Part shown: piece after piece, positions 17,303-24,580 of the stretch
Position numbering within the stretch: the stretch's first letter is position 1
Layout of the letters: each line of letters starts with the position of its first letter
Source: an uncultured Cyclobacteriaceae bacterium
GTDB taxonomy: Bacteria; Bacteroidota; Bacteroidia; Cytophagales; Cyclobacteriaceae
Assembly (NCBI GenBank): GCA_937146645.1
Contig: CAKZRQ010000022.1
Location: 1-37,609, forward strand
Direction of reading: 5' to 3'
Length of the DNA stretch: 37,609 nt
The notes under the pieces: model-generated
The model's database searches: none
Seen by the model: the letters and a program-made list of their open reading frames with translations, nothing else
Told to the model about the DNA's origin: nothing
Position numbers and translations under genes: made by a program

Positions 17303-17908
17303 ATGAATAAGAACGAATCAATCAAAAATTACTTCGAGAATTATAGGGGTAGAGTAAATGCAATTTTGGATGAAGTAGATTCAGAAGCGTTAACAGAGGT
17401 AACTCTAGCAATGCTTAAGGCATTTCAAAACGGAAATACCGTATATGTTTGTGGTAATGGCGGGAGTGCTGCAACTGCATCTCATATGCAGGCAGATTTT
17501 AGTTTCTTCGTTCGTTATTTTACGAAATTCCGACCGCGGGTCAAAGCTCTGACTGATAACACTCCAATTATGACAGCCATTGGAAATGATACATCATTCC
17601 ACGATGTTTTTGTTGAACAATTAAAAGGCAATTTTAATAAGGGAGACGTTTTGATACTAATTTCAGCTAGTGGGAACAGTGAAAATGTTATTCGAGCTGC
17701 GAATTTCGCCAATGAAAATGGAGGTGTGTCTATAGGTTTTGTTGGCTTTGAAGGCGGAAAGTTAAAAGAAACAGCTACTATTTCTCTGTTTACTCCAAAC
17801 CCAAAAGGAGATTATGGACCAATAGAGGACGTGCATATGATTTTTAACCATGTTTTGGTTAACTATTTGTGTCACGATGAAGATTTCCTGGCTATACCTG
17901 AAAATTAA
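17303..17908 (+). CDS. SIS-domain sugar isomerase, GmhA (phosphoheptose isomerase)-like
   Basis: A 201-residue SIS-domain isomerase. The phosphate-binding segment VCGNGGSAATASHMQADF is at 49-66, with a second phosphate loop SASGNSENV. The C-terminal E-D-V-H (about 175-178) matches the catalytic His region of GmhA, which converts sedoheptulose 7-phosphate to D-glycero-D-manno-heptose 7-phosphate. The catalytic Glu65 of E. coli GmhA aligns with Asp65 here, a change seen in other SIS proteins, so the substrate or direction may differ. The final A of its stop codon is the first base of the next gene. No GmhB or HldE partner is present, which argues against ordinary heptose synthesis. Confidence 0.82.
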   Translation: MNKNESIKNYFENYRGRVNAILDEVDSEALTEVTLAMLKAFQNGNTVYVCGNGGSAATASHMQADFSFFVRYFTKFRPRVKALTDNTPIMTAIGNDTSFHDVFVEQLKGNFNKGDVLILISASGNSENVIRAANFANENGGVSIGFVGFEGGKLKETATISLFTPNPKGDYGPIEDVHMIFNHVLVNYLCHDEDFLAIPEN

Positions 17909-18636
17909 TGGCTATTGATTTTAGGGGCAAACGCGCTCTGGTAACTGGGGGAACTCGGGGAATAGGTGCGGCTACTGCCAAATTCTTAAGGGAGAATGGG
18001 GCATCAGTTTGGATTACCGGTAGAAAACCAAAAGGTGATAGTGCTATTGCCGATCATTTTGAATATTTGGCTCTCGATTTGGCTTCAGAGGCATCGGTCG
18101 AAAGCTTTCTTTCCATTCTCAGAGAATCTGATCCATTTGATATTTGTGTAAATAATGCAGGTATCAATATTGTAGAGGATTTTAGTAACGCGGAGCTTGA
18201 TGATTACAGATTAATTCAAAAAGTCAATGTTGAAGGTCCATTCAGAATTATGCAGTGCTTGCTAGACGGGATGACAAGAATGAAATACGGAAGATTTGTA
18301 AATATTTCTTCGATTTGGGGTGTGATAACAAGGCCTGGAAGATCTATGTACACTACCTCAAAACATGGCCTAATAGGATTGACTAAAACTTTTGCCGTTG
18401 AAAATGCAAAGAACAATATTCTGGCCAATTGTATAAGCCCTGGATTTACAAGGACAGAATTGACTGCAAATACGAATACTGAGGAACAAATTCGAAGTAT
18501 TGAAAATCAAATTCCGATAGGGAGAATGGCCGAAACCCATGAGCTGGCAAAGGCTATTGCTTTTTTAGCTTCACACGAAAATACTTATATCACAGGACAA
18601 AATCTTACGGTAGATGGCGGATACACAATTGTTTGA
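17908..18636 (+). CDS. Short-chain dehydrogenase/reductase
   Basis: A classical SDR of 242 residues. The cofactor motif TGGTRGIG is at 13-20, NNAG at 82-85, and the catalytic set Ser135, Tyr148, Lys152 (YTTSK) is intact. ISPGFTRTELT and YITGQNLTVDGGYT are typical of FabG-like/sugar SDRs. It would oxidise or reduce a hydroxyl or keto group of a pathway intermediate. It is coupled at both ends: a one-base overlap with the isomerase gene and a 23-base overlap with the cyclase gene. A fatty-acid role is unlikely in this context. Substrate unknown. Confidence 0.88.
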   Translation: MAIDFRGKRALVTGGTRGIGAATAKFLRENGASVWITGRKPKGDSAIADHFEYLALDLASEASVESFLSILRESDPFDICVNNAGINIVEDFSNAELDDYRLIQKVNVEGPFRIMQCLLDGMTRMKYGRFVNISSIWGVITRPGRSMYTTSKHGLIGLTKTFAVENAKNNILANCISPGFTRTELTANTNTEEQIRSIENQIPIGRMAETHELAKAIAFLASHENTYITGQNLTVDGGYTIV

Positions 18637-19690
18637 TTTTAAAGTCAAATCACAAATACAGGATTACGAGGTTCATTTTATTGATAGCCTTAAAGAGTCC
18701 CTTGATTCATCTCTAGTGAATGGTGACTTCATAATTATTGATGAAAAAATAAAGGAATTGTACTCCGAACAACTTGATGAAGTTTTGGATGGTTTTCGAT
18801 TTATTTCAATTGAAGCCTCCGAAAAGCAAAAGAGTTATGAAGGGGTAATTCCGGTTCTTAATCAGTTAATGGAGAATGGATTCAAAAAGAATCACAGATT
18901 AATTGCTGTAGGTGGCGGAATTACCCAAGATGTAACGGCTTTTATCGCATCTATTTTGTATCGGGGGGTGACTTGGATTTTTTATCCCACTTCGTTATTG
19001 GCGCAGGGAGATTCATGCATCGGCAGCAAGACTTCTATAAATTTTCGGGAATTCAAGAACCAAGTGGGTGGCTTCTATCCACCGAAAGACGTTTTCATTT
19101 ACCCGGGTTTTATATCTAGTTTACCATATTCTGAGATTCAATCAGGTATGGGGGAAATGCTTCACTATTTCATAGTTTCTGGAAAAGAGGATTTTGATTT
19201 TTATAAGTCAAGATATCAGCAGGCTTTTAGTGACAAATCTGTTTTGACGGAAATAATTGGTCGAAGTTTAGCGATTAAAAAAGAGTACATCGAAAAAGAT
19301 GAATTTGATAAACATATTCGTCAAGTATTCAATTATGGACATTCTTTTGGTCATGCCATTGAATCCTTAACAAATTATCAAATTCCGCATGGAGTAGCCG
19401 TCAGCTTTGGAATGGATATGTCCAATTTCGTTTCAGTCAAAATGAATTTGATTGACGACGAAGTTAGAGAAGAAATAAGGGAGGTTACCCAATATATTTG
19501 GGGTGACTATTCGGTATCCGGTTTACTTCCTGCAGAATTAATGAAAGCTTTGTCCAGAGATAAAAAAAATGTTGGCAATCAGCTCGGTTTAATCTTGAAC
19601 GGTGGATATGGAAAGGTTTTCAAAAAACTAGTCGATCCCGATGATACCTTTAAAGCATGGATCGAAGAATATTTTAACGATCAATCCTAA
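18614..19690 (+). CDS. 3-dehydroquinate-synthase-like sugar-phosphate cyclase
   Basis: A 358-residue member of the AroB/sugar-phosphate cyclase superfamily. The NAD site is GGGITQD (100-106), followed by FYPTSLLAQGDSCIGSKTSIN (124-143), corresponding to the substrate loop D-S-S-V-G-G-K-T of DHQ synthase. Metal ligands are visible as Glu181, His243 (FNYGHSFGHAIE) and His259 (PHGVAVSFGM); the 16-residue spacing of the two His matches DHQ synthase. Relatives cyclise DAHP, sedoheptulose 7-phosphate or glucose 6-phosphate. The altered loop (C-I-G-S-K-T) and the capsule setting argue against shikimate synthesis. The GmhA-like neighbour makes a heptulose 7-phosphate substrate attractive but unproven. 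Confidence 0.82.
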   Translation: MADTQLFDFKVKSQIQDYEVHFIDSLKESLDSSLVNGDFIIIDEKIKELYSEQLDEVLDGFRFISIEASEKQKSYEGVIPVLNQLMENGFKKNHRLIAVGGGITQDVTAFIASILYRGVTWIFYPTSLLAQGDSCIGSKTSINFREFKNQVGGFYPPKDVFIYPGFISSLPYSEIQSGMGEMLHYFIVSGKEDFDFYKSRYQQAFSDKSVLTEIIGRSLAIKKEYIEKDEFDKHIRQVFNYGHSFGHAIESLTNYQIPHGVAVSFGMDMSNFVSVKMNLIDDEVREEIREVTQYIWGDYSVSGLLPAELMKALSRDKKNVGNQLGLILNGGYGKVFKKLVDPDDTFKAWIEEYFNDQS

Positions 19691-19693
19691 ATT

Positions 19694-20146
19694 ATGATTC
19701 TCGATACAATTGAAAACATAGAGACATATAAGTACCTCTCCGAAGATATTTATTCAGGCTTGAAATTTATTAAATCGGCTACTCCTGATGTTGAGCTAGG
19801 TGAATATAAAATCAGTGAAAAAGTAAAGGCTTTTGTGACAGAATATCATACTGTCGAAAACTTCGAGAGAGGTTTTGAGGCGCATAAAGGTGAAATTGAT
19901 ATTCAATATCCAATTCAAGGTTTTGAGCGGGTGAAATGGTCCCCTATTACGAATATGGAGGTGAATATTCCGTATGATGAAAATAGAGATAGGACTTTTT
20001 ATAAAAGCCCATCAGAGCAAATGACTGAAATCGTTATTGGCAACGGCTATTTTGCGATATTTTTTCCCCAAGATGGTCATGGTCCTCAGCACTTTTTCAA
20101 GGAGAAGGAAAAGATTAAAAAGATTACTGTTAAAGTCTACATATGA
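19694..20146 (+). CDS. YhcH/YjgK/YiaL (NanQ-like) sugar anomerase-type protein
   Basis: A 150-residue cupin-like protein of the YhcH/YjgK/YiaL (DUF386, EbgC-like) family. Signatures are the central EAHKGEIDIQYPIQGFERV and the C-terminal FAIFFPQDGHGPQ, whose acidic and His residues bind the metal. E. coli NanQ, in this family, speeds interconversion of sialic acid anomers. Its place directly before a NeuA-like CMP-sugar synthetase, overlapping by four bases, suggests it supplies the anomer that the synthetase accepts. That is inference; in most genomes the family sits in sialic acid catabolism, not in capsule synthesis. Confidence 0.85.
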   Translation: MILDTIENIETYKYLSEDIYSGLKFIKSATPDVELGEYKISEKVKAFVTEYHTVENFERGFEAHKGEIDIQYPIQGFERVKWSPITNMEVNIPYDENRDRTFYKSPSEQMTEIVIGNGYFAIFFPQDGHGPQHFFKEKEKIKKITVKVYI

Positions 20147-20829
20147 AGGCTATTCCAAAAATCACAGCCTTAGTTCCAATGAAGGGACATTCTGAGAGGG
20201 TCCCTAATAAGAATATTAGACAAATGGCTGGCAAGCCTACTTTTCATTGGATTATGGAATCTCTTTCCAATTCAGATTATGTTTCAGAGATAATTGTCAA
20301 TACTGATTCTAATGAAATAGCTGAAAGCGCAGAAGCTAATTTTCCTAAAGTCAAGGTTCTTCAAAGGCCAAGTTTTTTATTGGGTGATATGGTAAGTATT
20401 CAACCACTAATTGAGTACGATATTGAACATTCAAACAATAATTTCTTTTTACAAACCCATAGTACAAATCCATTAGTTAAAACTGAGACCATAAATAGGG
20501 CAATTGAGAAGTTTTTTAATCAGGCTAATCATGATGCTCTTTTTTCTGTCACACCGGTTAAAACCCGGTTTTATTGGAAAGATGGTAGCGGGGTTAACCA
20601 TGATCCTAAGGTTTTAATTCGAACCCAAGATTTAGATCCGATATTTGAGGAGAATTCATGTATTTACATTTTTTCAAAGGAGACAAATCGAAGAGTAAAG
20701 AATCGATTAGGTGAGAGGCCCTTAATGTTCGAGATGGAAGACTTGGAGGCTACTGATATTGATTATCCTGAAGATTTTCTTTGGGCTGAATATTTAATGA
20801 AACAAAGACTGGCTCAAGAAAACTCCTAA
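20143..20829 (+). CDS. NeuA-like acylneuraminate (CMP-sugar) cytidylyltransferase
   Basis: A 228-residue CMP-sugar synthetase of the NeuA family, activating a 2-keto-3-deoxy sugar acid with CTP. The first motif LVPMKGHSERVPNKNI (10-25) parallels the NeuA IPARGGSKGIPNKNI pattern. EIIVNTDSNEI and FLQTHSTNPLVKTETINRAI follow the same family order. The end EATDIDYPEDFLWAEYLM is also NeuA-like. There is no C-terminal esterase domain. It is distinct from kdsB at 7485, so the locus encodes two CMP-ulosonate activations. No NeuB (synthase) or NeuC (epimerase) occurs in the window, so the sugar is probably not ordinary sialic acid. It overlaps the anomerase gene by four bases. Confidence 0.87.
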   Translation: MKAIPKITALVPMKGHSERVPNKNIRQMAGKPTFHWIMESLSNSDYVSEIIVNTDSNEIAESAEANFPKVKVLQRPSFLLGDMVSIQPLIEYDIEHSNNNFFLQTHSTNPLVKTETINRAIEKFFNQANHDALFSVTPVKTRFYWKDGSGVNHDPKVLIRTQDLDPIFEENSCIYIFSKETNRRVKNRLGERPLMFEMEDLEATDIDYPEDFLWAEYLMKQRLAQENS

Positions 20830-20839
20830 TTCAATCTGG

Positions 20840-21607
20840 ATGAAAAATATAAATCTAAAGACTAAGCTGGCAAATGGTGAATTGACACATGGTAGTTGGC
20901 TTACGATAGGTCATCCTGCCATTGCAGAAATTCTATGCCAATACAGTTTTGACTGGCTGACAATTGACATTGAGCACAATATGTTTGACCCTAGTCAAAT
21001 TGTAGATGTTCTTCGTGTTATTCAAGCAAACAATGTGGCCGCATTAGTAAGAGTTTCTAAGAATGAAGAGGTAATAATCAAATCTGTGATGGATGCTGGT
21101 GCGGATGGAGTAATTGTCCCAATGGTGAATAGCAAAGAAGATGCTTTAAGGGCAGTTGAATTCGTTAAATATCCTCCGTTTGGAAAAAGAGGTGTTGGCT
21201 TATCCAGAGCTCAATCATATGGTTCAGGTTTTGATACTTATAAAATTTGGCTGGAGAAAAGTTCGGTTGTTATAGCACAGATAGAGCATATCGAAGGTGT
21301 TGAAAATCTGAAAGAAATTATTGGGACGCCAGGAATTGATGGAATAATTGTGGGCCCCTACGACCTTTCAGGATCTTTAGGATTCCCTGGAGAATATCAG
21401 CGAAGGGAGGTTAAATTAGCTTTGGAGGAAATTGAAAAGATTTGTACTTCAAATGGATTCCCTATGGGATATCATGTTGTACCACCTGACTTAGAATTGT
21501 ATGGTGAAATTGTGTCGAAGGGGTATAAATTTATCGCCCTTTGTACTGACTTTTTGTTTTTAAGGGAAGGGGCAGGCGGATTTATGAAAAAATTGAAAAA
21601 TAAATGA
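20840..21607 (+). CDS. HpcH/HpaI-family class II pyruvate aldolase
   Basis: A 255-residue TIM-barrel, metal-dependent aldolase. The active-site set of HpcH/HpaI enzymes is complete: His46 in DIEHN, Arg71 in ALVRVSKNE, metal ligands Glu149 (AQIEHIEGV) and Asp175 (VGPYDLSGSLG), and PPFGKRGVG near 112-120. Relatives reversibly split 2-keto-3-deoxy acids (e.g. 2-keto-3-deoxyglucarate) into pyruvate and an aldehyde. In this operon, between a CMP-sugar synthetase and a sialyltransferase-like gene, the aldol direction is attractive: pyruvate plus a sugar aldehyde to form a 2-keto-3-deoxy (ulosonic) acid, in place of the PEP-using NeuB/KdsA. A degradative role cannot be excluded from sequence. It overlaps the next gene by four bases. 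Confidence 0.88.
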   Translation: MKNINLKTKLANGELTHGSWLTIGHPAIAEILCQYSFDWLTIDIEHNMFDPSQIVDVLRVIQANNVAALVRVSKNEEVIIKSVMDAGADGVIVPMVNSKEDALRAVEFVKYPPFGKRGVGLSRAQSYGSGFDTYKIWLEKSSVVIAQIEHIEGVENLKEIIGTPGIDGIIVGPYDLSGSLGFPGEYQRREVKLALEEIEKICTSNGFPMGYHVVPPDLELYGEIVSKGYKFIALCTDFLFLREGAGGFMKKLKNK

Positions 21608-22785
21608 AGGGGCTATTTTTTGATGCAAGTTTTACGATGCTTGCAAAAAATCATTACCCCATAGCTAAATACTTTTCCGAGAAAAAAGAGAATTTTGAAT
21701 CTATTTTTTTATCGGTAGAAATTTCGAGTAATCTAAATGCCAAGGTCGAAGAAAAATCCCTCGAAACCTTGAATGGATTTACAAATTCTCAACTTTTAAA
21801 GTGTCCAAACTTTAATTCATCGAAGATTTCAAAGATTCTTGAGAAGTATAGTCCTGACTTTGTGATAATTGGAGCTTACAGAATTTATGATCAACTTCTA
21901 TGTGCTCTTTGTAAAATTCGAGGAATAAAAGTCTATAATTTTCAACATGGATTTGAGGTAAATAGTGTAAACTATACTGTAGGCGGGTCTCTTGCAAAGA
22001 TTAAAAAAAGTTTTAAGCTATTGAGGACCTCATATGATCTGGGGGGTATAATATCGGTTAATCGGTTTCTTTTTCTAAGAGATTATGTCAGCTATATTCT
22101 AATGGGGAAGAATCAGCTGCATTCCGGTCTCAGAAATACTAAACTACACCCATTCCATTCATTCGTTTACTCTGATTGGTATAAGGAATTTTGGAATAAT
22201 AAATTTGGTCTTGATCAGAGTGCGATGAGCCTAATTACCCCACCTGACTTTTTATTGATTGAGAGTGTAAAAAAAGAGCCAGTCATTGACGGTGTTTGCT
22301 ACATCACACAGACCTTAGTCGAAGACGGACGGATGACAGAAAAAGCATTTTTGCAATTGTTGCAGGACTATAAGGAAATTGCCAGAAAGGTAAACAAATT
22401 TGTCATCAAGCTACATCCAAGGGCGAAAGTGGAGTATTATGATGTTTTTGAAGAAATGGATAATGTTGTTATTCAGAGGGAGTTTCCTAATTCCAAAGTA
22501 TACCTTACCCACTATTCATCCATGATATTTGCGGCTTCATATTTGAGCAAAAATCTTATTTTACATGAGTTGGAAGGTCATCCAACTCCTGATTTATTTA
22601 TGGAAGTATCACCAGTAGTTGCAAGGGATATAACCCAGTTGACCGTTTCGATTCAGCGCATGCTCAATAATAGTCGATCCAAGCCTCCAGGTTCATTATC
22701 TATTGAGAATTTCCAAAACCCATATGATTTTATAGTAGAGAAAATTTTGGAGGATTACAGTTTAGATCAGGTTGAAAATGATTAG
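21604..22785 (+). CDS. Putative CMP-sugar-dependent glycosyltransferase (sialyltransferase-type motifs)
   Basis: A 393-residue soluble protein without obvious membrane helices; no confident named family. The two halves suggest a GT-B fold. The first has VIIGAYRIYD and VYNFQHGFE (111-118). The second carries three short motifs in the order known from bacterial GT38/GT52/GT80 sialyltransferases: an acidic-acidic-Gly motif (LVEDGRM, E240-D241-G242), the HP motif (VIKLHPRAK, H271-P272) and a Ser-Ser motif (LTHYSSM, S305-S306). It is placed directly after NeuA-like and aldolase genes, so transfer of a CMP-activated ulosonic acid is the best guess. CDP-glycerol or other HP-motif transferases are alternatives. 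The stop overlaps the start of the Wzi-like gene. Confidence 0.6.
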   Translation: MKGLFFDASFTMLAKNHYPIAKYFSEKKENFESIFLSVEISSNLNAKVEEKSLETLNGFTNSQLLKCPNFNSSKISKILEKYSPDFVIIGAYRIYDQLLCALCKIRGIKVYNFQHGFEVNSVNYTVGGSLAKIKKSFKLLRTSYDLGGIISVNRFLFLRDYVSYILMGKNQLHSGLRNTKLHPFHSFVYSDWYKEFWNNKFGLDQSAMSLITPPDFLLIESVKKEPVIDGVCYITQTLVEDGRMTEKAFLQLLQDYKEIARKVNKFVIKLHPRAKVEYYDVFEEMDNVVIQREFPNSKVYLTHYSSMIFAASYLSKNLILHELEGHPTPDLFMEVSPVVARDITQLTVSIQRMLNNSRSKPPGSLSIENFQNPYDFIVEKILEDYSLDQVEND

Positions 22786-24391
22786 GGTTAGCCTATTCAT
22801 AATTTTTCTCATTGGGTTTATTACTATAGGTTATTCACAGTACTCTAGAAATTTTATTCCTACGGAAGACTATTTTATTCGTTCTAAAAGATTGTTGGGG
22901 AATGAAATTGATACCCTCAGGTTTGAGAAGTCACAAGGATTTACTTTTGAGCCTACTCCATTATATTCAGTTACAAGAATCAACACAAATAGGCCATATG
23001 GTTGGAACGATTTTGGCCTGACGCCGAATGTTGGGTTTCAACAATTCTTGAGGGGCGGAGCAAAAGGACAATGGAAGTTCATCTCATTGAATATTGAGCC
23101 TGAGATATGGTGGAGTCAAAACCAAAATTATCAGGGATACCAACCGGAATTTAGCCCCTCCATCCATCGAGATAGGTTTTTTTTCTGGAATAGAGGTGAT
23201 AATCCTGAATTCTTTGGTGAGCAAAATAACCTGCAAGTCTGGTGGGGACAATCTGCGTTAAGGTTTCACTTTGGAGGAGTTTTATTGGAAGCAGGCACGA
23301 ATAATCTTTTTTGGGGCCCTGGGAGATGGAATTCCTTGACTTTTGGATATAACTCTCGAGGTTATCCTCATATTTCTTTTAAATCAGAGAAAGGCCTAAA
23401 GACCTTTTTAGGGGAATTAGGGTTTGAGCTTGTATCTGGAATTTTAAAAGACTCTGGATTATCTCCTTCCCAATTTGCAGATCTTAATTCTCTCTATTTT
23501 AAACCTTTTTCTGGGGATCATAAGTATTTGAATGCTTTAAATTTCACTTATTCGCCTTCTTTTCTTTCTAATCTTACAGTAGGTTTCAACAGAACTTTTC
23601 AAGTCTATAATGACCTAAAGGGAAATACTTTTTTAGATTGGTTTCCAGTTTTCGAAGGTTTTCAAAAGAAAAATTTTTTTGATGACGGCAACACAATTGA
23701 CTTTGATAATAATGGCCGAGACCAACAAATCACCTTGTTTGGATCATACTTAATTACCGAGGCTAATTTAGAATTGTATTTTGAATTCGGAAGGAGGGAC
23801 CATGCCTATAATTGGAGAGAGTTCATCCTAAACCCTGAGCATGCCAGAGCTTTTTTGTTTGGTTTTAGTAAAAGTTTCAATGTTGATTCACCCATAGGAA
23901 ATCTGATTCAGTTGAATCTTGAAATCCTTCATCAACAAGAATCTGTCAACCGATATATTAGGTATCCGGGAACTAAGGGTAACCTTTCTTGGAATACTCA
24001 TAGACTGGCAAGGGGCTTTACTAATTTTGGTGAACCTCTTGGGACTGGAATAGGGACAGGGGCGAATTTGCAAAAGATTGAAATCGCTTTTGCTGAAGAT
24101 TGGGATAGGTTCGGCCTTTATCTAGAAAGAGTTAGCAATCATAACGATTTTTACTACAGAGCTTTTGACCCTGATGTGGAGAGAAAACCATGGGTTGATC
24201 TTTCTCTAGGGTTCATTTATGAAAAAAGATTTAATAATCTTATTCTAAGCTCCCAACTTCAAATAATTCATGCTAAGAATTACCAATGGCAACTCGATCC
24301 AACTAGCACTCCCGAATTCCCGAAGGGGGAGAATCTGACTAGTATGATGGCACAGGCTAGTTTAATTTATTTCTGGAATAGGGGTAACTAA
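22778..24391 (+). CDS. Capsule assembly Wzi-family outer-membrane protein
   Basis: A predicted outer-membrane beta-barrel of 537 residues that would anchor or organise the polymer on the cell surface. With the ATG at 22778 the N-terminus is a clean signal peptide (hydrophobic core then IGYSQ cleavage area). An in-frame TTG six bases earlier is less likely. The Wzi signature NLFWGPGRWNSL is near residue 175, followed by many aromatic-rich alternating strands. The C-terminus ends QASLIYFWNR, compatible with a terminal barrel strand. It overlaps the glycosyltransferase gene by eight bases and closes the operon that begins at 14287. Confidence 0.88.
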   Translation: MIRVSLFIIFLIGFITIGYSQYSRNFIPTEDYFIRSKRLLGNEIDTLRFEKSQGFTFEPTPLYSVTRINTNRPYGWNDFGLTPNVGFQQFLRGGAKGQWKFISLNIEPEIWWSQNQNYQGYQPEFSPSIHRDRFFFWNRGDNPEFFGEQNNLQVWWGQSALRFHFGGVLLEAGTNNLFWGPGRWNSLTFGYNSRGYPHISFKSEKGLKTFLGELGFELVSGILKDSGLSPSQFADLNSLYFKPFSGDHKYLNALNFTYSPSFLSNLTVGFNRTFQVYNDLKGNTFLDWFPVFEGFQKKNFFDDGNTIDFDNNGRDQQITLFGSYLITEANLELYFEFGRRDHAYNWREFILNPEHARAFLFGFSKSFNVDSPIGNLIQLNLEILHQQESVNRYIRYPGTKGNLSWNTHRLARGFTNFGEPLGTGIGTGANLQKIEIAFAEDWDRFGLYLERVSNHNDFYYRAFDPDVERKPWVDLSLGFIYEKRFNNLILSSQLQIIHAKNYQWQLDPTSTPEFPKGENLTSMMAQASLIYFWNRGN

Positions 24392-24411
24392 ACTTGAAGA
24401 GTACTTTTTTT

Positions 24412-24515
24412 ACCGCGGAGAACAGAAAGGACAAGAAGTTTTTGAAAAGGGATAAAGAGACTCAGAGAGTGAGAGACTAAGGGGTTTGAGATGGAAGAGA
24501 GAGGTACCACGGATT
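24412..24515 (+). repeat. Purine-rich repeat related to the S23-cassette flank, without S23 gene
   Basis: Begins ACCGCGGAGAACAGAAAGG and includes AGAGACTAAGGG at 24472-24483. That 12-base core is identical at 29334-29345, and 11 of 12 bases match at 1258-1269, both in S23-cassette left flanks. The start also resembles 29272 onward (ACCACAAAGAACTCGAAG). It lies in the gap between the Wzi-like and permease genes. Confidence 0.5.
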
Positions 24516-24580
24516 TTTGATATTAAATTCTCTTAGTGCTTTGAGGTAATAGTGTTGAACTTTTTTGAATTAGGCCTGTT

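Noticed and set aside
18614..19690. Housekeeping aroB of the shikimate pathway
   Set aside because: It lies inside a coupled sugar operon with no other shikimate gene and has an altered substrate loop. It is still formally possible.
20143..20829. Ordinary sialic acid (Neu5Ac) synthesis
   Set aside because: No NeuB, NeuC or NeuD-type gene is in the window; an aldolase, cyclase and oxidoreductases are present instead.
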